From Macropodus opercularis (Eukaryota > Chordata > Actinopteri > Anabantiformes > Osphronemidae): DNA of 64,000 nucleotides. A program made the translations under genes and the position numbers. Of this stretch, positions 11,954-23,700 are shown piece after piece. Position 1 is the stretch's first letter, and every line of letters begins with the position of its first letter. The DNA lies in the NCBI GenBank assembly GCA_030770545.1, contig CM061102.1:3523501-3587500 (forward strand), read 5' to 3'. The notes under the pieces are model-generated. The model saw nothing but the letters and a program-made list of their open reading frames with translations. It ran no database searches and was not told the DNA's origin.

Positions 11954-14015
11954 AGCAGCTGTGGTTTCCTGTCTCAGCTGTTGACAGATGCTTCTCTCCA
12001 CTCTGTCCTAATCTTGACTCTCTCCTCCATCCACCTCTTGCTCTTGCTCTTCCTGCCACACTTCTCTGTTTTTCCATTCCTCCCCACCGTGCTGTCCCAA
12101 CATCCTCTGTCATCCCAACTCTCCAATCCTCACTTCGCTTGAACGTACTGCACCTACCTCAAAAAGCAATTAGGAAGCTTCCCAGCTTGTCTGCAGCTCA
12201 AGAATATATACATTATATAAGTGGGATGTTCAGTGACTTTAGTTTGAGACTGGGCCTGTAACGTACAGTTGCTGCCTCCCTCCCTCCCCCTCTAAGTCTG
12301 CGGACATCCCAGTCTCCCATTCTCTCTGGGGACCACGGGGCTCAGAGGCTGAGAATCAGCTGTTCTGGAGGCTTGTGGCTGATCTCACCCACAGAGGGAT
12401 CTTTGTAAACCGTCCTCAACTCCACACACTCGCTCACACAAGCACAGACGCTAAAGCGCACGCGTCAAGGATTTGCTCTTTGAATAGTTCTTCCATGGAA
12501 GGAAATACATCACAAATATTAAAACGGGGAATAGTCACTACAGCGCACACGCAGTTATGGGAGTTCTCAGTAAACATGTTGTTCACGTTTTTACATAATT
12601 ACTGTGTGTTTCCCTCAGACAGACTCTCTGAAGAAGGTCAGTCATGAGACCTGAGGCATGCGACTCCAATTTGAACTGATGTGGCTTGTTTGGTTGCAGC
12701 TCAGAAGAAAACAACTACGTCTCAAACCTGCTGCTGTTTATCTCACCACATAATGCCGACAGACCGGCGGGAGCTGCTGGGTGACAGACAAATCGACAGC
12801 TTACACCTCCTGGCCCGAGTCTGTCGCTCCATCAGTCACACAGGTCCAATTCAAACCCATCTAAACCATCACTTCTTGTGTTTTGTTCCAACAGCTCAAG
12901 CACACGCGCCTCAGCAGGAAAGCTCAACATGTAATTTGACACTAAATTCATGTCGCTTTCAAGCTGAGAATTTCAAACCTCCAGAGTACGAAGCTGCTAT
13001 TTTTCACTACATCAGGCGTCCCCTTCCTGCCTCCCCCACACTCCCAGAGGCTGAGATCCTCCAGATTCTACATTCCTCCTCCTTCCACTCCTTTCTCCAG
13101 CACCTCCTCCCTCTCTGATCTCTTTCTTTTAACTCATTTTCCCCCTTTTTGGCTTCCTTCTATCCCATCTCCAGACACCCGTCCTCTTCAGACGAAGGTC
13201 AGAGTTCAAGTCATGGCGGCTCGAGCAGCTCCCTCTGAGACAAAAGTCCACTTCATAGACTCAGCATCCAGTTATTCAGATTGTCGTGGCAACAGTAGAT
13301 GGTGTCACTGCTTGCCTGGAGTAAGAGATCAGTCCCATTCAAACCACACAAGCGGATGAGATCTTTAAAAAGTAACAGCCGGGGGGAGGAAGAAGTATCT
13401 TCTTCACATTCTTCTAGTATCTTATCACTTTCCTCAAATAGTAAGATGCCAGAAGACAGAAACGTTTTTAAATTCATACTCAGTTGGAGCATCTTTTGTT
13501 GTCCCTAGTTTTTCTTCTTTACTGTTGCGTCATGCTGCTCAAGTTTTGTTGGCTTTTAATACAATTAAATGACATTTGTTAGCAAACACTCCTGAATTAC
13601 CATGTTACTGTAGCTGTCCCTCTGTTTTACAAAAACGGTGCTTTGCAGTCCAGTATTAGTAACAGATGGGTGGTGGTTCTGTTCTATAGCTGCCTTATTA
13701 AATGTCATTCAGCAACAGCAGCACTGGGTTTACGAATTTCAAAAACTTCTTTTACCTTAGTTGGTCGTTTTTTAAGGGATTTTCATCACTTAGGTTGAAG
13801 ACCTATGCCCCATGCTCAGTTTAAGGACGTATGGCCACAGCTTTGTCACCTGGCGCCACATAATGCGTCTTCCTGTTCGCAGCACTGCAGCCTGAAGGCG
13901 TTTGGACAGAGCGTCCATTCAGCTGCTGCTGCTGCTGCTTCCAGCGGCGCAGCTTCCAACGGGGCATTTCTCTGTTGGCATCACATTGCATCACTCTACC
14001 TGAGTGAGGATTCAT
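5189..14015 (-). CDS. afap1l1: Actin filament-associated protein 1-like 1
   Basis: Nineteen coding exons in transcription order: 14015-14000, 10738-10613, 9909-9829, 9597-9506, 9420-9303, 9226-9137, 9019-8808, 8667-8488, 8401-8309, 7884-7791, 7268-7113, 7026-6812, 6686-6541, 6443-6362, 6144-6039, 5912-5745, 5668-5502, 5419-5294, 5215-5189. They sum to 2295 nt, 764 residues, against about 768 in human. In order: a conserved N-terminus (FVESLFEDFD), a proline motif (PPPLPTTPLP, about 110-120, possible SH3 ligand), an acidic EEEEEE patch, PH1 (about 215-310, ICAFLLRKKRFGQWAKQ), a linker with GSMSRAAGKKI, PH2 (about 419-510, SWKERWCVL), a coiled coil (about 607-700, RAEEDARRYL) and the tail SELRKRPPS...QKAKEWE. 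The family binds actin filaments and acts in podosomes and Src signalling. The first exon (MNPHS) was chosen by phase and resemblance to human MDRGQ and is the least certain part. Confidence 0.93.
11075..11095 (+). repeat. TG microsatellite
   Basis: About ten TG units in afap1l1 intron 1. Confidence 0.85.
11921..11951 (+). repeat. TG microsatellite
   Basis: About 15 uninterrupted TG units in afap1l1 intron 1. Confidence 0.9.
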
Positions 14016-14160
14016 CACAGCATCACTCACAGCGCACCAACCGGCGCGCAGGCGCATGACATCACTCTCGCGTTACGCCGGTCGTCCACCGGGAGCAGGA
14101 CGCGCGATTTACGCAGAACAATCAACTGGACCTTCCGCGCAGATTAGTTAAAAGAGAACT
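14016..14160 (-). promoter_or_regulatory. afap1l1: Probable afap1l1 promoter and 5'UTR
   Basis: A short CpG-richer stretch (GGCGCGCAGGCGC, CGCGTTACGCCGG, ACGCGCGATTTACGC) lies directly upstream of the inferred first codon, within AT-rich surroundings. No TATA box is obvious. It fits a CpG-type promoter; the start site cannot be placed from sequence. Confidence 0.45.
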
Positions 14161-14174
14161 TAACTTAAGTTAAG
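14159..14174. repeat. Perfect 16-bp palindrome
   Basis: CTTAACTTAAGTTAAG reads identically on both strands, directly upstream of the inferred afap1l1 promoter. Confidence 0.9.
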
Positions 14175-15124
14175 AGAAAATCTTAACTAGAAACATTTCT
14201 TTATGTTCAAAGTGAAACGCACAATGGTATGTTCGCGTGTTTATCATATTAGGTTGTAGTATCCACAGCTGTCCTTGTTTCTGAAGCGTCTTATCCAAGT
14301 TGTTCCACGACTGCTGTTGCTTTCTGTTCCGAAAATATGAAAGCGTGTGGTAAGAATTCACGTCTACCCACCGCTTTGTCGTTTGGAGTCCATTCCGCCT
14401 GCTTCTGTTACCGCTTCCTTCCAGAAACAACCCCTCAGTAGTTTAATTTAAGGGTGACGCGTGTTGGCCACACACACACAGTCGATTTCTGTCAGACTCC
14501 GATCGGCAAACTGAGTCACAACTGGCCAACTGGTCTGGTTTGACTCCATGGCCACTGCTTCATCACCCGGGAATCCGCTGGGTCCTAGTGCTGCTGCCAC
14601 AACTAGTGTGTGGATTAAGTGGATAATCAAATATTGTCCATTTACTCAATTACACTTATCTGACTACCTTCGATATACACTTATATTAAATATACTTACT
14701 TACTTATATATATTTACTTTTCACAATTTAGATTAATAAACTACTAACTTATGGTAAAATCTTTTTATAACCATGTGATCCCATGACCCCTAAAGTCAAA
14801 GTAGATGCAAGAACACAATACAAAAAAGATAAAATAATTACTTTATAGTAAAATTAAATTTTTAGTTTATTTGTTTTCTAAATTAAAAAATGTCTGTACA
14901 ATAAATTAAAAATAGATTATTCACTTTAGAGGTTTCACACACGTATTTAATATGCACACACACCATTTCCTCTCAGTCTCTTGATGCTTCTATTTCCATT
15001 ACAATCACAAATCTGTAACTTTCATTGTCCTTGATTGTCAGCTCGTCTTGTTTAAATCGTCTACTTTTTGCGTTTTCCCCAGTTCATCCTTTCTGCAATC
15101 ACCTCTTATTATTTTTTTAAATCC

Positions 15125-15167
<43 letters not shown>

Positions 15168-15820
15168 ACGCACACGCACACGCACACACACACACACACA
15201 AATATTATTCAGTCTGGTTTAATTCAGCATCTGAAACTCTGATCTCAGCACTTTCACAAGCTGAAAACATCAGCTGACAAAATATTTGATTCACTTGACT
15301 AAAATAGATTAAACGAAAATATCTTGTTTCAATGTGTTTGAATTATTCAATTATTAAATCCTAAACTAGCATCACTGGCATTAAACACTGATATGACTTC
15401 AAATATTAAAATCAAACACATGCCCGTAGTATAAAAGAAGAAAACCTAGAGTTTTCAGAATGACAACATTATAAAACACTGTAATTGGCCTCATCATATA
15501 ATCTAGTGTGTTTGTGAATACATCTGAATCATTGTTTCCAGTCGTTCATGCAGCCTGTTGTTCATGATTTAATTTCATGTCCACGCGTTTGACTGCTGAC
15601 TGCCACAGCGATGCTCAGACTACACACTGCCATCTGCTGGCAGGAGACGGTAAAGCAACCATGTCAGTGTGGCCCATCTGCTGCCAGCACAAGTCCTCAG
15701 TCTTTCCTTCCACTTCTCCTTCCTCTGCTGGACAGTGCTGGGTATTTTCTTTGTTCACTGAGTCTGGGGTCACCTGGAGACTCTGTTGGCAGTAGACCTG
15801 CTTTGGGTCGTGACTTTTTC
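14175..15820. other. Spacer between afap1l1 5' end and ablim3 3' end
   Basis: Very AT-rich at 14640-15000, then a compound CA microsatellite. The part nearest 15820 should hold the ablim3 3'UTR (minus strand), but I could not identify its poly(A) signal with confidence. No gene seen. Confidence 0.5.
15129..15201 (+). repeat. Compound CA/CACACG microsatellite
   Basis: A pure CA run, then about five units of the hexamer CACACG, then CA again. The hexamer is a CA array in which a CG point change has itself been amplified. Confidence 0.92.
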
Positions 15821-17724
15821 TCAAAACAGCCGAACCTGTTTCTTAAGTTCGTTCTTTTTCCACTGGGCAAGGTGGTCAAAGGCAGACATGGACATGCCAA
15901 AGACCCGGTAGAACTCCTCTGGGGAGAGGTGGCGCTGGGAGGAGAGACGAGACGGAGGCACAGAGTCAGGCAGAACATCTGCAGTCAGACAGCTCAGACA
16001 CATTCAGAAGCTCAGTAGGTGACGTTATGTAGCTGTTTTCTGATCAGGTTCTAGTTGTGTTCAGGAAGAGCAGTAACTGATGTCGATTTGGGAAAAGTCT
16101 TTACCTCCAGTCTGGCGCGGTCCACATCACTGGGGAGACGCTGCTGCCCTCTGACTGATACCATCAACTCTTCGTACGGGTAGATCTAATAAAGAGACAG
16201 TATTACTAACAAATCAGGATCCGAACGACAAGTAAAAAACCCTCACACACAAGCTTGTGTTTCATTTTAATGTATCTTTCACCTTCTAAAGCTAAGTGTA
16301 AATGTGGGAGTGACAAGGTTAAAGGTCAATACTTATGAGCTTTTGATAAGCAACGCAATCTGTATTTATTATCCATCCCATCAGTTGGCTCCATAATAGG
16401 CAGTTGCCAGTTTTGTGAAGAGCATCTCACCTTGTACTCTGATAGAAAAGAGAAGTTGTCATTGTTATTATTGTTATTTTTATGATTATTACAGCAGGAA
16501 AGGTAAATCAGAAAAGAAACTAAGGGACTAAGGGCATAAGCAGGTCTCCTTACCTCTGATCTGCCAATTAACTGCATTACTGCTGTCATACTGGTAATAA
16601 TCTGCACCTGCGCTCCCAGGCTGCAAAAACGCAACAAGAGCAGTTTAGCAAACACGCGCCAGGAAAAATTCATCACTATAAGACTCTCATGAAGTAGAAC
16701 TGTCGGTGATGTGGTCACTTCATATTTATCACACATCAGATCTTACTTGATGTCAGCGAGTCAACGCATACAAATGGGTTTTGGTGGTAGCAGAAGACTT
16801 TGTCATACAGAAGCTTATGGTTCGGTCTGACACACTGAGCTCACCCTGTTCAGTCCATTCCTGCCGTAGCCTGGCAACGACGCTGATTTGGCACCGTACG
16901 AGTCTGGAGGAGCAAACACCACAAACACATGGATTATGCAAACAAATAAAAACACACTTTTCAGTTTTTGCAGTGCCACCGTAGGAGCCTCAGCAAATAT
17001 GATTCAGAGTCTCCAGACAAATCCAATTACTTTCAATCCTAACTGCGACTATCGGACTTGATTGTCAACAGACAGAAGCGACAAGATGGTGGAGACATAG
17101 ATGTTCCCATGTCTGTTCCCGCTGCCCAGAAATCACCATCTTTACAGGGAAATCTAAATGACCGTACACAGTAACCTGGAAACATATAATCAACGTCCCC
17201 CCTAACAAACACGACTGGGGCCTGATGAATGACACTGGTGTGTACTGCTGCAGACGAAGCAGCAGGGGGCAGTGGAGTCGCACCATGTCTTCATGTGGTT
17301 GTCTACCGCTTCCTCACTTGCCTCTTATTCACCACCATTAATCAAAGTGACTTCTGCTCCTCTCTTCTTTACTCCTCTCCTCCTCTCCCAGACTCACTCT
17401 TTCAGTCTCTCTGCCTCGTTTACGCTCTGAACTAAATTACGCAGCAACATTATAGAGTCAGGAGGAAACACTGTGACGCATCAGGAAACTGGCCGGTGCG
17501 TGGAGTTACTGCTCTGCAACAATCCTTCTCTCCATCTCACAACATGACACCAGATGCAGCCTCGTAATTACTGCTGCCACCTCAGTCGTGTTTGGCAGTT
17601 TTTACCTTTAGATTCAAGAAATAAATAGATTCAGGCCAGTGACTCAGCTGCAGGTAAACTGGCAAACAGAGGCAAAAACTACACTGAAGGACGAGATGTG
17701 TGTGTGTGTGTGTGTGTGTGTGTC

Positions 17725-17755
<31 letters not shown>

Positions 17756-20700
17756 TGGAGTGGGCCAATAACAATCCTCCACTTAAAGCTCTGCTGCTGT
17801 CACAGCTGAACGACACGATGAAGACGATCACACAGAAGACGGCCTGTTGCGCCACCATTCTCCCCTGAGATGACCTGAGCTCAAAACACAGATGAGTCAC
17901 TCACCACTGTCGGCACTGTAGACAGACCTGGGAGCTGAAGGCAGAGGCAGCGAGCAGGCGATTGGTCAGGGGAGGCAGAAAGAGGAAAGAAAAACATTTA
18001 CTTCACTCTCGAACTTTGCCTTATGAAGTTAATGGCATGATACACTGCAGCATGGGAAAAGGCCTGTAGATCTGGTAAAGAAAGTACATCTTCGTTTTGT
18101 TTAACGCTAATGTATTTACATGCACAGTGGTAAAACAGCAGAAACAAGAACACAACATTAAACATTAAAGATCTTTTAAATCTACTGCCCTCTGGGACAC
18201 ATGAACAGAACTCGAATCAGCAGTCATCATATCCCCCACTTTGAGCTGTGAAAGCCCAATTATTCAGCAGCTACTTCCTGCTGCAGCTTTGTTTGCTGTG
18301 GAGAAGGCTGTTCTCAGAGGGTTTTTAGAGCTTTATCACTGAAAACAGCTGCAGAAAACGAAGTACAGCTGGCAGCTGGACAGCATGAGCAAGGCAGCCT
18401 GCACATTCAGACCATTCTTGGCTACGAACATCAGCTTTACACAGACTTTATGTTGACATGTGATAAAACAGTAAAAAACACATCAGCATTAAATATTAAA
18501 TGACTGTAACCTTGATCCTCTGTGTAACATGAACAATGTGCAGATGATAAACCTGCCACGTGGGGCGAGTATTAGAGCAACAACAGAAATGGCAGACGAG
18601 CCCATTTTGGCTGATTAAGGACTAAGGAAGTGCAGCTGTTGTGGGATGTCTATAAAACATCAGCGGTGGCTCGGCCTCAGCAGGGAAGCAGGCGTCACCG
18701 TCAAGACGCACACATTGTATAAAATATGACACAGGCAGCATCATCATTTTTTATGTCCTTTTTATGATCAAATCCCATTTAGCCTCCTGTGAAGAAATGA
18801 TGAGCACAAACCTCTCAGGATTTGTCTAATCAGTATAATAAGAGCACACTCCATAAAGCCACAGTGATTGCACAGCACTGAACGCCTACATTATCCACCC
18901 CCCTTCACGTCTGACCTCTCTGTGCACATTGTTCATTTCCCTCCCTCTCCATCCTTCTCCTACCCTGATTTACCTCCTGCCTTCATGTCATACATCTTCT
19001 CTGAACGGCTCCAAATTGCTTCAGCTTCTCACTCCTTCTCTTTTATGTTTCATTCACTCTCTATCTCGTCCTCGCTTTCTCTCCCTGTCGTAATACCCTC
19101 TCTCTTATTCCCTTTTGACCTCCGTCTGATCACTCGCTCTGTCTTTCTCCCTGAGTCTCTCCATTGCATGTACTGAATACAATGAAGTGCAGGATCAATG
19201 AGAGAGTTAACATGGGACTGGGAAACTCCCTCCAGTGCGGCTTGACACACTCATTCCTGCTACGAGTGACAATATTCATTTCCTTACCTCTAACCATCAA
19301 TGAAACTCTAAATAAAAGCTGATTGAAATTATTTTATTTCAGCCCTCAACAACTAGGACCCAAAATGCGAGCAGCTATTCATGCAAACAGAGGGGAAATC
19401 AATTAAACAAGTGAAACACCTCATCTATCCCCAGAACATTTTTGCATTGTCATTCCTTCCTCATCATTCCTATTCAGTGTCACACTTCTACAAATGGTGC
19501 AGATCAGAATTTGCCTCCTTTGTTCAATATGGTTCTGCTGAAGTGACAAATAACATAAGTCTGTTGAGTAACGCGCGCGTGGACCTACAGCCGTTGAGGG
19601 AGCAGTATCCCAGATTGTTTAGCGCCTCCTTGCTGCTGCAGCGGGAACTGCGCCTGCTTCCCCATTGATCAGTGTCGTGATGACCTGACCGTGCCTTCAT
19701 CTCCTCCTTCAGGATCATCCTGCCAATTCCCTGTGGGGAGGGAAAGAGAGAAATAGGACTGGTTAAAAAGAGCAGGAGAGACGGCCGGTAAATGAACACA
19801 TAGAGGAGCCAATAAGAGCCGAGTGGGATGGATGCATGCGTTGATAGATAGTGATGGAATAATGCAGGAAAAGATGGGAAAGGTTGATGGTTGTTATTTG
19901 CATGACAAGAGGGATGAATGTGAGGTGAAAGAAGAAGTGGATAAGTTGGTCAAAAAAAGCATTTAATTGCCTTCTTCATCAAATATTAACAGACGTGCTT
20001 AAAATATAAAACAGGGAAGCGTCTTCCTTTCTTACCCGGTTTATGTTGTGGTTCCATCCTTCCTCCTCCCCTCCAGATGAAAACCTCCTCGCTCTGGAGA
20101 CTACAGAGAGCAGAGCAGCCAGGAAAAGACAAAGACAGACGGACAGCGAAAGAAGCGAGAAGAAGGAAAGGACACCGTCAAAGCAGTTGGATTTCAGCTT
20201 GGACTGACAAATGCCTGACAATTTAACTTTAGCTCTCTGGGTTTTCTTTCATTGCAGCGTGTGCAGTCGATGCCTAGAGGTGTTTGTCCAGTATGTGCAT
20301 GGTGCTGTACCTTTAGGAGAGCCAGCGTAAGGGTAGAAGTTGGAGTCCGTGTGATAAATGCTGTTAGAGTTGCAAGTGGAAAGGTGGCTGGAATTGATGA
20401 GGTTCTCGTTGGTCTTGCTCTTACGTGCTGTTGGAGAGGCAGAGACGTCTGACAGAAAACGGAAACGGAAAAAGGCGAGCGTGAATTTGTGTGACTGGGC
20501 TGAGACAGCAAGACTGGAGGAGCGAGCAACAGGAGAGTGATGGGGGATGCTGAAACACGCTCTCCTACAGCGAAATGGTTTGGCTCAGTTGTTAGACTAC
20601 AAATGTTTAATTGTGAGTGTGTGAGGGTTTTCTCTCTCACACACAGAGCGGAGAGCACAGCAGGAGGGAAGATGCATCAAAAACAAGTGAGCAGAGAACC

Positions 20701-23700
20701 AAAAGGAGGTCAGAGCCTATGTGATATGATACACAACTTCCACCAAGGCTGTGAAGCTGACAACCGGTGTGAAATATGTTACAATGCACAGGAGAAACAC
20801 TGTTTTTGTCTGACTATAATAGCGGTGACATACGAAACACAGAGTATCAAACTTGGCTAAGATGCTTTCGCCTTACAGCCAGATTGTGAAGACAGAGGCT
20901 CGTCAGCAGTTTGTAGCTAAGTGTAAATCATCCCGGGATGTTTGTGAGGCGCTGTAACTCTGTCTGACGTGCCATCGGAGCACTGATGGATCACCCACGC
21001 TCTCAAAGTGTTTGGTGCTGCTTCTCTCTGCTGATGTGCTTCACAGTCCTCGTCCTTCTTCTACAGCAGGTTCTGTCTCTAACTTTGGCCTGTGCCAGAC
21101 TGAAGAAGTGTGGACTGGCTACGTTATGGCCCAAAGTGACCCAATGAATCGGTCAGGATTAGACCCAGTCATATTAATGCTACTCTAACAACTGATTTTG
21201 GTGGAAAGTTGCTGGACTGTGATTTTTATGATGACCACTTGTTTTTCACATTTTCATATACATAGACATGGACAGAGATTTTCAAAATGCTGGGCAATCT
21301 CTTTATCTTTTTAACTGGTCATTCAGAATTTCCGGTGCTACTCAATAAACTCTGCAATTGAATGAGCTTGTAGAGGAAGCTGCTTTCTATTTCTGTGGAC
21401 ACTTCCCATCTGAGAGACGTTGGAGAGCAGAGCTGAATGTCAGAAGCACCAGATGTTCAGGCCTATTCATACTTTCTGTGTTCACAGCGGAAGGACTTAC
21501 AATTGAACTGTGACTTTTCTAAAACTGATTCTTTAAGATGGTCAAACTGAAGCAGGTTTGAAACTAAGAATCAGCTTGACTGGCTGCAACTGCTAACCTT
21601 GTCTTTTGTAGATGGGGGGTTTTCTGTAGATGTTGGTTTCCTCAGAAGCTGAGAACAGAAAGAAAAGCGCATAAGAGCTGGAAAGAATAAACAGAGAAAT
21701 TAGAGCAATCTAGATTTTTCTTTATGGATCACATCCCACCAAATTACTGTAGTTGTTAACAGTCTTCTTAACCATAAATCTGACAGCACAGGTAATAAAC
21801 CACTATTGCAAAGGTGGAGCCGCGCTTTGCGACAACCTGACTGATGTGCAGGAGGAGCTGATTAATACAGATTTACAGGCTTTAAGAGGAAAGAGCAGCA
21901 GACGGCACAGGAATATAAAAAAGGGAGGAGAGACAAAAAGGAAGACACACGACTGACAGGGGAGCAATTTGAAACTGGTAGGACCACAATCTGCAAATAC
22001 AGGCCATTGCTCCCACATACAGTAAGCATGCTACCAATCGCACTAAACTGGAGGCTCCTGGGAGCTTCCCTGCTAAATTTATATGCAGGCGCAATACTGT
22101 AAAGCACTTTGGATAAAAGCATCCACCAAATACATTTTGCTCGGTGTTGAAAAAGCAAGAGGGAAGTCACAGGATTGGCAAGAAGTAACAGCCTGGGAGA
22201 AACTGGAGAGCAGGCACGTACAGTGAGAAATGGACTGAAGGAAGGCAGGAGGACGGGATGATGGAGGGAAACCAAATGCCCAGCCTGCAGTGAAGAGTAA
22301 AGGCTTTTTAAAGTGGAGTGAACAAAGACAGAGTAAAACATTCAGCGGGGAGGCATTAACATGATGAAGTGGGGTGCTGATCGAATGTTTAAATGAAATG
22401 AAGCGCTCATATGTTATTCAGCAGCTCCAGATCAGTGAGATCGATTAGACAGGCTCTCCAGTGTGGGAGACTGAAGTCAGAGCACGGGTTGGGGTCTTGG
22501 TCAGGATGATTATTAGTTCAGCTAAGCTGCCACTCAGAGGAGCCTACCTGGCACATGGAAATGCTTGGGGGCTTGGGAGCTGGTGTTGGTGGGTGTGGCA
22601 CACCTGGGTTCTGGCTGACTGTAATAGGGTGAACTCCTGCCACTCTCGCTGCCTGGAGTGAGCGCAGCCAATCACAGTGAGGGAAACCAAAGCGTGAGCA
22701 AGAGAGCGGCCAACGTCGCCGGCACAGAGACAGAAATACAGTGTGACACCCCCCTGCATGCACTTATAGGACCAGTACATCAGTCCAGGTGTGTTTGGAT
22801 GAGTGGAACCATTACCGGGGAGGTAATAATGCAGTGGGGAGCCTCTGTGGCGACTGTGTGCTGGAGAATCAGTGAAGGTGGAGCTGGAGGAGCGTCTCGT
22901 TCTTAAATCTATGCCATCCAACAAATCCTGGCGAGAGAGAGACACGAGTGCACTTTCATTTACAAATGCAACAGCTTTGACAACACAAGGCTGCTTCCAA
23001 AACTCAATTTTAATCACACTGAGAGCAGTTTAATATTATCACTGATAGTAGCCTTAGCATGTTTGCTTAAGTCAATTGTTTGACATTTCTAGGAAATTCA
23101 CTTTATTATACTTTACTATACTACATTCACATTACAGATGTAACGCTGAAGCAAGAATTTGTGGAAATATTATGAGAAATATTTTCTGTAAAAATTCATT
23201 TGCAAAGATTTGAAGCTAGGATGAGGTCAAGGATGTACCTACACAACGTGAGTTGGTAACGCACAACGTCCGTATACATGCAGCTGAAATGCTTACATTT
23301 ACAGTGACAGTGATGAATAAACTGTATTTAATGCCAGATGCCAGATCTGGCCCATAGCCAATGCTTTCAGCTCAGCATAAATGTAGATCTCTGCTGCGGT
23401 CAACTTTACTGTCTCAATGACTGATTTATGAGGTGTTACTATATTTACTCTACTGTGTCTATAAGACACCTTTCACATTAAAATGTCCCCTGATCTTTGC
23501 ATTATGTCAAAACGTGCAGTAATCTGCGAGTCACTAGCCAGAAAAGTCAAACTGTTGGGTGGAGTACGTACGTTAGTGTACGGTGATGAGGAGCCCAGCG
23601 ACTGGATAGAAAAAGAAAAAAAGTCATCTAATCGTTTTATGACAAAACCATAACCCAGACTCTACTAGTGTCCGTACTTTTATTACTGCTTGTGCGTCTG

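Larger units (their letters stand above)
10739..13999 (-). other. afap1l1 intron 1
   Basis: The longest intron of afap1l1 (3.26 kb). It holds TG microsatellites at 11075-11095 and 11921-11951 and pyrimidine-rich sequence 12000-12120 and 13020-13170. No additional exon was recognised. Confidence 0.6.

Noticed and set aside
15048..15277. His-Thr repeat proteins encoded across the CA array
   Set aside because: Translation of a microsatellite, not a gene. The same applies to Val-Cys runs at 11924-11951 and 17697-17755.
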